A DNA stretch of 47,220 bases from Bacteroidaceae bacterium (GCA_017540585.1 JAFYAT010000102.1:1-47220); one strand, 5' to 3'; positions 17,175 to 27,041 are shown, counted from the first letter of the stretch. The notes: generated from the letters alone by a model not told the origin. A program made the numbers and translations.

Positions 17175-18458
17175 ATGAAGATTATAGATAAAATTAAGAT
17201 ATTGAGTGCAACCGTTCTTCTTCTTTGTGCTTGTAGCGGAGAGGATAGGACGCATGAGTATTTGGCTCTCACTCAGCACAACAACTGGGTATTTGACATA
17301 ATGAAGGAAAACTACCTTTGGGCAGACACCCTTCAGACACCAGACGAACGCAAGTTCTTCGGTGACCCTTCAACATTCCTCAAGAATATAACATCGAAGG
17401 TTAAGGAAGATAAGTGGTCGTATCTCACGGTTGATACCATCGTGTCCGACCCTTTTGAGCGTGGCTACTTCAATCATAACGAATCATACGGCGTGGACTA
17501 TATGCTTGTTACAGACCCTACGGGACAGACAACCAAGCAGTATGTACGTATTCTTACGGTATATAAAGGCTCTGCTGCCGAGAGAGCAGGCTTACAGCGT
17601 GGCGACTTTATCATGTCCTTCAATGGCTATAAGTTCTCATCTTCTAATATAACCAAGCTCAAGAAGGGCATTGGACTTAATTTGAAGGTGTGCCATCTTG
17701 ATGCCGACACCGAAGGTAATACATATTATTGGAAGGATACGGTTGATTATGTACTGCCTGCTTCAAGCACGGTTGTGTATGATGCGGTGCCTAACAGTCT
17801 TACATATTATAACGGTGGTGATGCTGTTGTTGGCTACTATTGTCTCACAAATATGTTGGATACCCCTCTTCCTTTCTCAGATGTATTCCCTCTATCTCAG
17901 TTTGCTAAACAGATGAAGGAGGCAGGGGTAAAGGAACTTGTACTTGACCTTCGCCTCTGTAATCAGGGCACTATGGAGAATGCACAGGTAGTGGCATCAT
18001 CCATCGTGAAGAGTGAACTACGTAATGGCGTGTTTGCAAAGACCATTTGGAATAAGAACAAGGCAGCGCAGAATCAGGAGTACCGTTTCTTGTCTGACGT
18101 GACGAGTCTTGAACTTAGTCGCGTGTTTATCCTTACATCAGGCTATACAAGAGGTGCGGCAGAATGGCTCATTCATTCACTTCAGGCTGTAATGGGATTT
18201 GATCACGTTATACTTATTGGCGAGAAGACTGCAGGTCAGAATGTGCTTAATGGTGTTATTCGTTCTGACGAATACATGATATCCATTTATCCTTCTGTTG
18301 CATACGTTTCAGATGCCAACGACAACTACGACTATGCTTCGGGCATCACTCCTACATACGAGATTCGTGAACGTGAATATCTCCATCTTTATCCTTATGG
18401 CGATTCACGTGAAGTGCTTTTCAATAAAGCATTGGAGATTATGTCTAATTCGTTCTAA
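17175..18458 (+). CDS. S41 (tail-specific protease) family lipoprotein lacking the catalytic pair
   Basis: 427 aa. Signal with lipobox (VLLLCACSG), so an envelope lipoprotein. Domain order matches Bacteroidetes S41 peptidases: N-terminal helical part (about 30-100), PDZ domain (about 115-190; YKGSAAERAGLQRGDFIMSF), then the peptidase core (about 220-420). In active members the core has T-A-S-A-S-E (nucleophile = first Ser of SASE) and a Lys in T-x-G-K. Here these read TRGAAE, with Gly at residue 327, and TAGQNV, with Gln at residue 355. Both members of the Ser-Lys dyad are therefore missing while the surrounding fold motifs (VFILTSGY, VILIGEKT) are kept. Best read as a pseudoprotease that may bind peptide tails. 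Confidence 0.88.
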   Translation: MKIIDKIKILSATVLLLCACSGEDRTHEYLALTQHNNWVFDIMKENYLWADTLQTPDERKFFGDPSTFLKNITSKVKEDKWSYLTVDTIVSDPFERGYFNHNESYGVDYMLVTDPTGQTTKQYVRILTVYKGSAAERAGLQRGDFIMSFNGYKFSSSNITKLKKGIGLNLKVCHLDADTEGNTYYWKDTVDYVLPASSTVVYDAVPNSLTYYNGGDAVVGYYCLTNMLDTPLPFSDVFPLSQFAKQMKEAGVKELVLDLRLCNQGTMENAQVVASSIVKSELRNGVFAKTIWNKNKAAQNQEYRFLSDVTSLELSRVFILTSGYTRGAAEWLIHSLQAVMGFDHVILIGEKTAGQNVLNGVIRSDEYMISIYPSVAYVSDANDNYDYASGITPTYEIREREYLHLYPYGDSREVLFNKALEIMSNSF

Positions 18459-18539
18459 GGACATAATCTTTTAGCAAATATAATCTCAAATATTCGTTAA
18501 CTCTGTACTTACATTATGATACATCGGGAATACATCAGT

Positions 18540-18572
18540 TTTTGTTCGGGAATCCTTCGCTTTTCCTTCGGT
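18540..18572. repeat. 11-bp array, three units
   Basis: TTTTGTTCGGG, AATCCTTCGCT, TTTCCTTCGGT; the TTCG core starts at 18545, 18556 and 18567. Confidence 0.7.
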
Positions 18573-18693
18573 TCATGTTTTTGGGCGAAATGACACTTAC
18601 GTATTCTCTTATTTGTGACATAATGTTACTTATTGTGGCATTTTACTTTCTTTGCAGCAACAGCACTTTGTTATCGTAGAAAGATGGCTGTTT

Positions 18694-18759
18694 TTTTGTA
18701 CGCGTAGAAAAAAAATTTTGTACGCGTACAAAATAATTTTTCTACGTGATGTAGATATT
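18694..18759. repeat. 22-bp array with TACGCGTA palindromes, three units
   Basis: TTTTGTACGCGTA at 18694 and 18716, TTTTCTACGTGA at 18738: exact 22-bp steps. The TACGCGTA core is palindromic and A/T tracts fill the gaps. Confidence 0.8.
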
Positions 18760-18841
18760 TCTGCTTCGCACATTAGTTTTGTCAAAATGCTATTAGCTAA
18801 TGACTATCCCTGTCTTTTTGTCACCTGCAATTTCACGAAAA

Positions 18842-18874
18842 AATTACGAAGGGCTACCGAACCCTTATCGAAGG
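18842..18874. repeat. 11-bp array, three units
   Basis: AATTACGAAGG, GCTACCGAACC, CTTATCGAAGG; CGAA starts at 18847, 18858 and 18869. Confidence 0.75.
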
Positions 18875-19325
18875 ATTAATGGAGGGACATGAACTGACAT
18901 TTTGTTATTTCACAGCTATTAATGTGAAGTCACGACTTATCTAAAACACAGAGGACACTTAGAACTCAGAGAAAACAATTTGGGATTTGTGAAAGTTATT
19001 TTTTCAACTTTATATTCTGATATCTTTGTTTGAATGGAAAGATGTACATGTAAAGTTTTTTTTGATTTGGTGGTTGGGAGCAGATATTAGACTTTACCCC
19101 GATTGTCCACATCAAGGGAGGCATCAACCTTATGAGAGCAAGTTCTATAAGTCGCTTTAGAATATAAAACCATAACTCAGAGTGTCGGTGTCATGAAGGA
19201 AACAAATGATTTAGCGTTGCGTGATATGCGGAACGTTCCAATTATCATATTGATGGCACGCAGAAAATGGATACGATTAACACAACATTCTCAACAATTT
19301 GTACCGATAATTCACAAATTATATA

Positions 19326-19333
19326 TATCTTTG
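19326..19333 (+). promoter_or_regulatory. -7 box of the histidine phosphatase gene
   Basis: TATCTTTG, 43 bp before the ATG at 19377. The nearest upstream TTTG (19298-19301) is 24 bp away, longer than the 19 bp seen elsewhere. Confidence 0.6.
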
Positions 19334-19376
19334 TCGCTGTAATAAAAACATTAGAACCAAACAACCTGTAAAGATT

Positions 19377-20672
19377 ATGCAAAAAATCAGACCAATGCTC
19401 AAGAGCGCACTCATCATTACGCTCTCAGCACTACCACTCCTTACATCTGCACAGACAGCACGAGAGGAGATACACGAGAACATACTACGCTCAGGAAGTA
19501 ACCACATGGCATACATCGCACCCGACAAACCGCTCACGGCTGCACCTAAAGGCTATGAACCATTCTATATCAGCCACTATGGCAGACATGGTTCGCGCTG
19601 GTTACTTAATGACAACGACTACATGGGACTCATAAAGACACTCCGCAAGGCTGACAAGTATGGCAAGCTCACAGACCTCGGAAAGAAGACACTCAAAGAC
19701 CTTGAGAAATTCTACCCATGCACCGTCAAGCGACTCGGAGACCTCACGTCCGTGGGCGAACGACAGCACCATGGCATAGGCAAGCGAATGACCGAGCACT
19801 TCCCCGAAGTGTTCAGAGGCAATGCACAGGTAGATGCACGAAGCACGGTAGTCATCCGATGCATCCTCTCCATGACAGCAGAATGTGAGGAGATAACAGC
19901 CTTTAATCCTAAGGTAAAGATGCACAACGATGTGAGCGAAGCATTCCAGTACTACCTAAATCACGAAAGAGACAGCAAGATAAGAGAAGCATCTAAAGGA
20001 CGCAACGGAGTGCTCAACAAATATCGCCAGGCTTACACACATCCTGAGCGTCTGATGTCAACACTCTTCAACGACAAGGCATACATCAAGGACAGCCTCA
20101 ATGCACATGCCTTCATGAGCTCGCTCTTCTGGGTAACTACCAATATGCAGAGCCATGACACAGACGTTGACCTCTACCCTCTCTTTACAGAGGAAGAGTG
20201 TTATGACTTGTGGAAGATACAGAACATCGACTGGTACCTCGGTTACGGACCAGCACCACAGACCAAAGGTATCATGCCTTACAATCAGAGCAACCTCCTG
20301 CGCAACATGATAGAATCGGCAGACACTGTTGTGGGTAATCGCAACTTCAATGGAGCAGCACTCCGCTTTGGTCATGAAGTGTGCGTAATGCCACTCGCAT
20401 GCCTCCTTGAACTCGACTCATGTGGACGTCAGGTGGAAGACCTTGGACATCTCGAAGACTACTGGGTCAACTACCGCATCTATCCAATGGCATGCAACAT
20501 ACAACTCGTGTTCTACCGTCCTAAGAAAGGCAACGGCGACATCCTCGTAAAGGCACTCCTCAACGAGAAAGAAGCCACAATGCCAGTCAAGACAGACACC
20601 TACCCTTACTACAAGTGGCAGGACATCCGTAAATACTACATAAAGAAGCTTGACGACTTCGACAAGCAATAA
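19377..20672 (+). CDS. Secreted histidine phosphatase, MINPP/phytase-like
   Basis: 431 aa. Branch-2 histidine acid phosphatase. A signal peptide (ALIITLSALPLLTSAQ, cleavage near residue 26) sends it to the periplasm. The catalytic signature is YGRHGSRW (Arg70, His71, Gly72, Arg74), and the proton-donor region is RFGHEVCVMPL (His333-Glu334), an HE rather than HD motif as in multiple inositol polyphosphate phosphatases. The likely reaction is phosphate release from inositol phosphates or other phosphomonoesters. Monocistronic: its own -7 box upstream and a strong hairpin downstream. Confidence 0.9.
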   Translation: MQKIRPMLKSALIITLSALPLLTSAQTAREEIHENILRSGSNHMAYIAPDKPLTAAPKGYEPFYISHYGRHGSRWLLNDNDYMGLIKTLRKADKYGKLTDLGKKTLKDLEKFYPCTVKRLGDLTSVGERQHHGIGKRMTEHFPEVFRGNAQVDARSTVVIRCILSMTAECEEITAFNPKVKMHNDVSEAFQYYLNHERDSKIREASKGRNGVLNKYRQAYTHPERLMSTLFNDKAYIKDSLNAHAFMSSLFWVTTNMQSHDTDVDLYPLFTEEECYDLWKIQNIDWYLGYGPAPQTKGIMPYNQSNLLRNMIESADTVVGNRNFNGAALRFGHEVCVMPLACLLELDSCGRQVEDLGHLEDYWVNYRIYPMACNIQLVFYRPKKGNGDILVKALLNEKEATMPVKTDTYPYYKWQDIRKYYIKKLDDFDKQ

Positions 20673-20705
20673 GCATCTTAGACGAGGTCAGAAATGACAA
20701 TTACA

Positions 20706-20744
20706 AAAGGCTAAAGACGATTGTATCAATCATCTTTAGCCTTT
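20706..20744 (+). terminator. Terminator hairpin after the histidine phosphatase
   Basis: AAAGGCTAAAGACGATTG (20706-20723) faces CAATCATCTTTAGCCTTT (20727-20744), 17 of 18 pairs, three-base loop, ending in TTTCATTATT. It stands 33 bp after the stop codon. Confidence 0.85.
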
Positions 20745-20847
20745 CATTATTAGCATGATTAAGAAGTCCATCATCAAGAGCTCTAAGAGATTACGCAGTC
20801 AAGGACATACTAACAGCATACATCATCTCATATAACATAATCCGAAT

Positions 20848-20873
20848 GGCCGCCCCCTTCGGGGGGCGGGGGA
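20848..20873. repeat. GC-rich palindromic module
   Basis: GCCGCCCCCTTCGGGGGGCGGGG: five C, TTC, then G-run. Preceded by AATCCGAATGGCC; the reverse complement of the whole matches the composite at 33020-33040. It lies about 10 bp beyond the stop of the alpha/beta hydrolase gene. Confidence 0.8.
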
Positions 20874-20884
20874 TGTCGTTGAGG

Positions 20885-21889
20885 CTATTCTATAAACCTC
20901 CTCACCTCCTCCGTGTATTCCTCTGGATAGTCGTGATACATCCTTGCATGGATGACACCAGGCTTGGTCCATATCTCCTTGTCACGTGGCATGGCAAGGT
21001 AAAGCTCATGCACCATCTCAGACGGAACATAAGTGTCACTCATACCATGAATAAAGAGCATAGGCTTAGTGGAGCGTTTGACCTGCTCAACGGCAGATGC
21101 CTCCTTGAAGTCCCACCCATAACGAAGTTTGCACATCACGTTGGCAATATGCAGAAACGGGAACGGTTGAAGGTGATAGTCATGACGAATGACAAACGAG
21201 AACTCATCCCACACACTCGTGTAGCCGCAATCCTCGATATAGCAATGAAGGAAATCTGGCTGATCTGATTCTCCTGATAGCATCATGGTTGTTGCAGCCC
21301 CCATGGATATGCCATGCACAACCATACGTGTATCGCCTCCAAAAGCATCGTTGGCAACATCAAGCCACACGCGAGCATCCTTCCTGTCGAGCCATCCCAT
21401 CTGAATGTGCGTTCCTTCACTCTGACCGTGAGCACGAAGCTCTGGCAAAAGCACATTGTAATGCAGGTCGTGGTTATACATATACGCAATATGGAACATA
21501 TCGACAGCACAGCACTTGTGACCATGAATGACCACCGCCGTATTCCTTGTCTTCACTGGCGCAGATATAATGTAACCATGAAGACGAGCGCCATCACTTG
21601 CCACAATAATAGTGTCACGCAAAGCCTTGTTGCGGTTAAGACTATCAACCCAATGACGCAGGAAAGGATAGTCGCTATACATATATCCGTACGTACGTTC
21701 AAGGTCACACTCGACAGGGCTGAGAGCAACGAACATAAGGTAGTAGCTTGCACCAAACAAGACAAGGACAGCAACGGCAAAGACCGCTGCAACCGACTTC
21801 CAGAAGACACCCCATACGCTGAATCCACCACGCTTAATAGCGTGAGACGACGTTCGTCTGCTTTTCTTACGTTTGTTAACCATATACAT
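20885..21889 (-). CDS. Membrane-anchored alpha/beta hydrolase
   Basis: 334 aa. A basic N-terminus (MVNKRKKSRRTSS) and one membrane span (about 30-55, VFAVAVLVLFGASYYLMF) anchor it in the inner membrane with the catalytic domain outside. Catalytic triad candidates: Ser195 in VHGISMGAA (GxSxG), Asp in HGMSDTYVP (about 288) and His in PGVIHARM (about 311). VVIHGHKCCAVDM supplies the oxyanion-loop HG. Resembles BAAT/YqkD-like serine hydrolases that act on small acyl or peptide substrates. It starts 37 bp after aroE on the same strand, so it may be the last gene of the menG-aroE run. ATG at 21883 is an equally good start. Confidence 0.85.
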   Translation of the reverse strand: MYMVNKRKKSRRTSSHAIKRGGFSVWGVFWKSVAAVFAVAVLVLFGASYYLMFVALSPVECDLERTYGYMYSDYPFLRHWVDSLNRNKALRDTIIVASDGARLHGYIISAPVKTRNTAVVIHGHKCCAVDMFHIAYMYNHDLHYNVLLPELRAHGQSEGTHIQMGWLDRKDARVWLDVANDAFGGDTRMVVHGISMGAATTMMLSGESDQPDFLHCYIEDCGYTSVWDEFSFVIRHDYHLQPFPFLHIANVMCKLRYGWDFKEASAVEQVKRSTKPMLFIHGMSDTYVPSEMVHELYLAMPRDKEIWTKPGVIHARMYHDYPEEYTEEVRRFIE

Positions 21890-21925
21890 AAAATGGGCAG
21901 CGTGAAGAACACGTTGCCCCTATTA

Positions 21926-22675
21926 TTAAACATTCTCATGCCAAAACTCCCAGCTTGCAATAGCCTGCAAATGCAGCATCTCAAGACCATTCTTCACTAC
22001 AGCGCCATTCTCTGCACCCTTCTTCATGAAGAGCGTCTCAAGAGGGTTATACACAAGGTCAAAGAGGATATTGTCACTCGTCAACGTCTCATAAGGAATG
22101 GCAGGACACTCGTCAACATGTGGGTACATACCGCACGGACTACAATTTACGATGACCTGATACTTGCGAAGAACATCAGCCGTAACGTCGTCATAAGTAA
22201 TCATGCCAGGCTTAGGAGTACGAGTCACGTAGAGAGTCTCCATACCGAGCTTCTTCTCCAGTCCGTACTTCACAGCCTTTGACGCACCGCCAGTACCGAG
22301 GATAAGAGCCGACGTATGTATAGGAGTAAGGAGCGGACGCAAGGAATCAACAAATCCGATGACATCGCTATTGTAACCCTTGAGATAACGCTTACCATTC
22401 TTCTCGCCTACACGCACCACATTGACAGCACCGATAGCTTTAGCCTCGGCAGACATCTCATCGAGGAACGGAATGACCTGCTGCTTGTATGGTATCGTCA
22501 CGTTATGACCTCGAAGTTCAGGATTAGCATCCAAAGTGGCAAGATAGTCATCAATGCTCGGTATCTCGAAGTTAAGATACTCAGCATCGATATGCTCCTT
22601 TGCGAACTTATCCGTAAAGAATCCTCTTGAGAATGAATGGCCAAGAGGATAGCCAAAAAGACCGTATTTATCCAT
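21926..22675 (-). CDS. aroE: Shikimate dehydrogenase
   Basis: 249 aa. Catalyses NADPH reduction of 3-dehydroshikimate to shikimate for aromatic amino acids, folate and menaquinone. The start at 22675 gives [16 protein letters not shown], the canonical beginning; the reading frame is open further upstream but only inside menG. Catalytic Lys64 in [10 protein letters not shown], Asp104 in YNSDVIGF, and the Rossmann loop [10 protein letters not shown] (126-134) are present. The ATG lies 8 bases before the end of menG, so the two are translationally coupled. Slightly short compared with the E. coli enzyme (272 aa), normal for Bacteroidetes. Confidence 0.96.
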   Translation of the reverse strand: MDKYGLFGYPLGHSFSRGFFTDKFAKEHIDAEYLNFEIPSIDDYLATLDANPELRGHNVTIPYKQQVIPFLDEMSAEAKAIGAVNVVRVGEKNGKRYLKGYNSDVIGFVDSLRPLLTPIHTSALILGTGGASKAVKYGLEKKLGMETLYVTRTPKPGMITYDDVTADVLRKYQVIVNCSPCGMYPHVDECPAIPYETLTSDNILFDLVYNPLETLFMKKGAENGAVVKNGLEMLHLQAIASWEFWHENV

Positions 22676-23423
22676 TGTATTTCTCTCCTGTATATAGTAT
22701 GCACATTCCAAACAGCAGACGCTTGAACTGCGCATTACGGAAACCTGCCTTGGTGATGATGTCACACATGCGTTCAGCCTGTGGTACAGCTTCCATCGTC
22801 TCAGGAAGATAAGTGTAGGCACTTGCATCCTTTGAGAAGAGGCGACCGAGAGCTGGCATAACCACGTGTGAATAGATATGGAACAACTGTTTCATTGGGA
22901 AACTGACCGGAGTACAAAGGTCAACGACAGACAGATGACCGCCATCGTTAAGCACACGGTGCATCTCACGCAGACACACGTCAAGGTTCTCGAAGTTGCG
23001 GAGGGCAAAAGCGCTGATGACGGCATCGAAGCTATTGTCCGCAAATGACATGTTTGCACAGTCTTCTTGACGGAACTCAATCTTGTCCTCCAGCCCGAGC
23101 TGACGTACCTTATCACGTCCCACGTTCATCATGCCTTCAGAGATATCCACTCCCACAACCTTCTTCGGATGCAACTTGCGATAAGCGAGGATAGCAAAGT
23201 CGCCAGTACCTGTGGCAATGTCGAGTACACTATCCGTACGCTTCCTGTTGCGAAGAAGATAACTGATGGCATTGTTACGCCATATCTTGTCTATACCGAA
23301 CGAGAGCGTGTGGTTAAGCATATCATACGAGTGAGCAATGTTATCAAACATCGTCTCTACCTGTTCACGCTTGCTCCCGTTATCTCCGTATGGCTTTATC
23401 TGTTCCTGCTGATAATTTCCCAT
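22668..23423 (-). CDS. menG: Demethylmenaquinone methyltransferase (UbiE/MenG)
   Basis: 251 aa. SAM-dependent C-methylation of demethylmenaquinone, the last step of menaquinone synthesis. Start at 23423 ([13 protein letters not shown]) rather than the earlier codon at 23450, which lies in the inverted-repeat region. Motif [13 protein letters not shown] (66-77), [21 protein letters not shown] (UbiE signature 1) and [20 protein letters not shown] (signature 2) are all present. Ends overlapping aroE by 8 bases; purC lies 125 bp upstream on the same strand. Confidence 0.95.
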   Translation of the reverse strand: MGNYQQEQIKPYGDNGSKREQVETMFDNIAHSYDMLNHTLSFGIDKIWRNNAISYLLRNRKRTDSVLDIATGTGDFAILAYRKLHPKKVVGVDISEGMMNVGRDKVRQLGLEDKIEFRQEDCANMSFADNSFDAVISAFALRNFENLDVCLREMHRVLNDGGHLSVVDLCTPVSFPMKQLFHIYSHVVMPALGRLFSKDASAYTYLPETMEAVPQAERMCDIITKAGFRNAQFKRLLFGMCILYTGEKYNG

Positions 23424-23434
23424 ATACACACACC

Positions 23435-23544
23435 AAGCCCCCCACTCCACAAAGCAGGCATCCTCAAGAATAGTATGATAAAAAAATCATGCCACTATTC
23501 TGTTCTTGTCCCAAAGGATGCCACCTTCATGGAATGGGGGACTT
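23435..23544. repeat. 110-bp imperfect palindrome between purC and menG
   Basis: The left arm (23435-23474) and right arm (23494-23544) read alike on opposite strands: AAG(C/T)CCCCCA(C/T)TCCA, AAG, GGCATCCT, CAAGAA, TAGT recur in order with small insertions on the right. ATGAT/ATCAT closes a central A-run. It may be an attenuator in the purC-menG message or a decayed small inverted-repeat element. Confidence 0.65.
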
Positions 23545-23548
23545 CAAT

Positions 23549-24496
23549 TTATCTTGTCTTCAGATATTCGAGCACGTTACGTTCGATACGTGCAGCAATA
23601 TCCTCGTCTGACTGCTCCTTAACAAACTTCTCGCCGATGATATGCTCGTAGAGCTCAATGTAACGTTCGGACACGCTCTCAGCATACTCATCTGTAATCT
23701 CAGGCATAACCTGTCCTGGCTGGTTCATGAAGTTATGCTCGATAAGCCACTGACGAACGAACTCCTTAGAGAGCTGCTTCTGTGGCTCACCCTTCTCAAA
23801 CTTCTCCTGATAACCCTCAGCATAGAAGTAACGTGAAGAGTCTGGTGTGTGAACCTCGTCAATGAGGTAAACCTTACCGTCACGCTTACCGAACTCATAC
23901 TTTGTATCAACGAGGATAAGTCCCTGCTCTGCTGCGATGCGAGTACCGAGGTCGAAGAGAGTGCGAGTATATTTCTCCATCACTTCATAATCCTCCTTGC
24001 TAACGATACCCTGAGCAATGATTTCCTCCTTAGAGATGTTCTCATCATGACCCTCATCAGCCTTAGTAGTAGGAGTAATGATAGGCTCTGGAAACTTCTC
24101 GTTCTCACGCATACCTTCAGGGAGTGTAATGCCGCAGATCGTACGGTTTCCAGCCTTGTAGTCACGCCAAGCAGAACCAGTAAGATAACCACGTATAATC
24201 ATCTCTACACGGAAGCCCTCGCACTTGAGACCTACAGTTACCATTGGGTCTGGAGTAGCAAGCTTCCAGTTAGGAACAACGCTTGAAGAAGCATCAAGGA
24301 ACTTAGCAGCAATCTGGTTAAGTACCTGTCCCTTGAAAGGAATACCCTTTGGAAGAACAACGTCAAATGCAGAGATGCGGTCAGTAGCAACCATTACCAT
24401 AAGGTCATCGTTGATGTTGTACACGTCACGAACCTTACCGTGATACACTTCCTTCTGTCCTGGGAAGTTAAAGTCTGTTCTTGTTAAAGCTTTCAT
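23549..24496 (-). CDS. purC: Phosphoribosylaminoimidazole-succinocarboxamide synthase (SAICAR synthetase)
   Basis: 315 aa, the long yeast-like form. ATP-dependent joining of CAIR and aspartate in purine synthesis. Motifs: [30 protein letters not shown] (21-50) is the ATP-binding glycine-rich region, [17 protein letters not shown] (about 103-119) and [11 protein letters not shown] (about 194-204) are the two PROSITE SAICAR signatures. No fusion. Starts with [24 protein letters not shown]. On the same strand as menG downstream. purM lies about 7 kb away on the other strand. Confidence 0.97.
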   Translation of the reverse strand: MKALTRTDFNFPGQKEVYHGKVRDVYNINDDLMVMVATDRISAFDVVLPKGIPFKGQVLNQIAAKFLDASSSVVPNWKLATPDPMVTVGLKCEGFRVEMIIRGYLTGSAWRDYKAGNRTICGITLPEGMRENEKFPEPIITPTTKADEGHDENISKEEIIAQGIVSKEDYEVMEKYTRTLFDLGTRIAAEQGLILVDTKYEFGKRDGKVYLIDEVHTPDSSRYFYAEGYQEKFEKGEPQKQLSKEFVRQWLIEHNFMNQPGQVMPEITDEYAESVSERYIELYEHIIGEKFVKEQSDEDIAARIERNVLEYLKTR

Positions 24497-24577
24497 TTAT
24501 TTAGATGTTATTAGAATACCTTTCTTATATAAAAGCAACCTCATTATTTCAGCCGCATAAATATAGGATTGGTAACA

Positions 24578-27028
24578 TTATTGTTCATCGTCATGCTTCC
24601 TTATGACAAGCTCGCCTCCTGCCATCACAACAGTCTTGCCATCCTCACTTACGGATGAACTATCCTTGCGGATAGAGTCAAGTGGACAATAGAATGATGG
24701 ACAGATATAGCTGTCACGTGGAATCTTTGCCTCTGGGTCTGGCTCTGGATACTTGCCTCCATAGTGCTTGAAGCGTGGATCCTGAAGGAGTTTGCAGATG
24801 AAGTGACCGAATATAGGAAGAGCCGTTCGGCTACCCTGTCCAAGTTCACCCGTACGGAAGTGGATACAACGGTATTCGCCTCCTACCCAAGCACCGCCCA
24901 CAAGCTTTGGCGTAGCTCCAACGAACCAAGCATCCGAGTGGTTGTTTGACGTACCTGTCTTTCCTCCGAAGTCATTCTCGTTACATATAGGATGGATATA
25001 TTGCCACAAGGCAGCCGTAGTACCGAGACGGTCATGAAGACCTTCCCAGAAGAGACGTTGCATGAAGAATGCAGTCTTGTACTTGATTGCCCTCTTAGCC
25101 TTTGCCACTTCCTCATCGTAATCATATATGACCTTACCGTTACGGTCAACAATCTTAGTCACAAGAACAGGGTCGCGCTGCATACCGTCATTCATAACGG
25201 TAGAGTAAGCATCAACGAGTTCAAGCAGATTAACATCGGATGAACCGAGAGCAAGTGAAGGCGTAGGCTTGAGTGGGCTATGAATACCCATACGATGTGC
25301 TATATCCACAACATTATCTATACCTGTCTCCTGTCCGAGCTTGACGGCAATAGTATTGACCGACTGCGCAAAAGCGGACTTGAGCGGCATATTGCCGTTG
25401 GTACAATAGCCATTGGCATTATGCGGAGTCCATGAGACAAGCTTTGTAGTGTCTTTTTCATCTGGCACACGAAGAGTGATGTAGCTGTCAAGACGACGTG
25501 AAGATGGTACAATCGAGTCATTATTCTCGAATGCGGAAGAATAGACAAAGAGCTTGAACGTAGAACCTGGCTGACGCATAGCAGTCACCTTGTCATATTT
25601 CCATGAACCGAAATTGATGTCACCTACCCAACACTTGACAAAACTTGTCTGTGGTTCCATGACCACGAAACCACAATGGAGGAAACGTACCATATAACGG
25701 ATACTGTCCATCGTACTCATCATCTCCTCCTTCAAACCATTCACACCGTCCTTACCGTAAGCAAAGAGTTTGACAGGATGTGGTTGATTAAGATGGTAGA
25801 AGATGGAATCCTCATTACCATTATATTTGGCATCAAGATACTTGTACGCTCCCGTTGTCCTGGCTATATTCTCGATGAAGTTAGGAATCTCCTGATGCGA
25901 GCGGTCGCGCCAAGGATTCATGCCTCTCCAATGGTCGTCGAAACGTTTCTGGAGAATCTTCATCTGCTTGTTCACCGCCCACTCTGCGTATGCCTGCATA
26001 CGAGTGTCGATAGTAGTGTATATCTTCAATCCGTCACCATACAGGTCAACATCATTTGCCTTACACCAATCACGAAGATACTCCCTTACAGCAAGACGGA
26101 AATACTGTGCCTTTCCATCGTAGGCATTCTCCACCTTATAGTGGGAGATATTGATTGGTATCTGTACGAGTGAGTCATGCATCGCCTTGGTCATCTTGCC
26201 CTCCGTGAACATATTGTCATGTGAAAGCATATTACCAAGTACGACGTTACGACGTGCGAAACTGTTCTTTGGGTTGATACGTGGATTATAGGTAGTCGTT
26301 GCCTTGAGAAGACCGACAAGTGTAGCAGCTTGTTCAGCCGTAAGGTTCTTAGGCTCCGTATTGAAGTAAGTCCTTGCAGCCGTACGTATTCCGTACGAGT
26401 TGCTACCGAAATCCACGGTGTTAAGATACAGGGTTATGATATCCTTCTTGTTGTATCTCTGTTCAATCTTGATAGCGGTAATCCACTCCTTTGACTTCAT
26501 GATGAGAATCTTGAGTCCTGGAATCTTACCGAGCACACCAGTTGAGTACTGACTCCTTATCTTGAAAAGGTTCTTGACCAACTGCTGAGTTATCGTACTT
26601 GCACCACGCGCGTTACCCTGACTCATATCCTTGACAGCAGCAAAGAGACCCTGATAGTCGATACCATGGTGCTGATAGAATCGTTCATCCTCCGTAGAGA
26701 TGAGTGCATTTATAACGTATGGTGAGATTTCTTCAAACTTAACAGGCGAACGGTTCTCGCTAAAGAACTTTCCAAGAAGAACGCTATCTGCGGAGTACAC
26801 CATTGATGCCTCCGAGCTTACCGGATTCTCGATACACTCCATTGTTGGAGACAATCCGAACAATCCGAGGAAGTTGCAATCTACAGCTCCAAGATAGAGA
26901 AAGAATGCAACAAAGAATGTGGCTATCGGAGCAACAATCCTCTGATACCATACACCCTTGAACTGAGAAGCATACCATATCCATGCATATCTGATATACT
27001 TCTTGACATTAATCATAAATGCTTTCAT
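24578..27028 (-). CDS. Bifunctional penicillin-binding protein 1A
   Basis: 816 aa class A PBP that polymerises and crosslinks peptidoglycan. One N-terminal membrane span (about 31-50, IVAPIATFFVAFFLYLGAV). The GT51 transglycosylase domain (about 75-265) has the catalytic Glu113 in ISTEDERFYQHHGID and GASTITQQLVKNLF. The transpeptidase domain (about 440-760) has the SxxK motif GSTFK (about 486-490), an SxN motif in AQSVNTIAV and KTGTSNN. C-terminal tail EDGKTVVMAGGELVIRKHDDEQ. Follows miaA by 13 bp, so likely in the same transcript. A second ATG four codons later (MINVKK) is an alternative start. Confidence 0.95.
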   Translation of the reverse strand: MKAFMINVKKYIRYAWIWYASQFKGVWYQRIVAPIATFFVAFFLYLGAVDCNFLGLFGLSPTMECIENPVSSEASMVYSADSVLLGKFFSENRSPVKFEEISPYVINALISTEDERFYQHHGIDYQGLFAAVKDMSQGNARGASTITQQLVKNLFKIRSQYSTGVLGKIPGLKILIMKSKEWITAIKIEQRYNKKDIITLYLNTVDFGSNSYGIRTAARTYFNTEPKNLTAEQAATLVGLLKATTTYNPRINPKNSFARRNVVLGNMLSHDNMFTEGKMTKAMHDSLVQIPINISHYKVENAYDGKAQYFRLAVREYLRDWCKANDVDLYGDGLKIYTTIDTRMQAYAEWAVNKQMKILQKRFDDHWRGMNPWRDRSHQEIPNFIENIARTTGAYKYLDAKYNGNEDSIFYHLNQPHPVKLFAYGKDGVNGLKEEMMSTMDSIRYMVRFLHCGFVVMEPQTSFVKCWVGDINFGSWKYDKVTAMRQPGSTFKLFVYSSAFENNDSIVPSSRRLDSYITLRVPDEKDTTKLVSWTPHNANGYCTNGNMPLKSAFAQSVNTIAVKLGQETGIDNVVDIAHRMGIHSPLKPTPSLALGSSDVNLLELVDAYSTVMNDGMQRDPVLVTKIVDRNGKVIYDYDEEVAKAKRAIKYKTAFFMQRLFWEGLHDRLGTTAALWQYIHPICNENDFGGKTGTSNNHSDAWFVGATPKLVGGAWVGGEYRCIHFRTGELGQGSRTALPIFGHFICKLLQDPRFKHYGGKYPEPDPEAKIPRDSYICPSFYCPLDSIRKDSSSVSEDGKTVVMAGGELVIRKHDDEQ

Positions 27029-27041
27029 AACACTTAAGCCA

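Larger units (their letters stand above)
18459..19376. other. 0.9-kb gene-free region with three phased arrays
   Basis: No credible gene. It contains 11-bp, 22-bp and 11-bp arrays (18540-18572, 18694-18759, 18842-18874), AT-rich sequence, and around 19070-19260 a higher-complexity stretch that might be decayed coding DNA but has stops in every frame. The only frame longer than 70 codons (18652-18879) runs through two arrays and is rejected. Confidence 0.65.

Noticed and set aside
18652-18879. 75-codon plus-strand frame
   Set aside because: It runs through a 22-bp and an 11-bp tandem array and has no promoter; composition is unlike a protein.
19070-19260. Decayed transposase or other gene
   Set aside because: Sequence complexity looks coding-like, but every frame has early stops and I recognise no domain.
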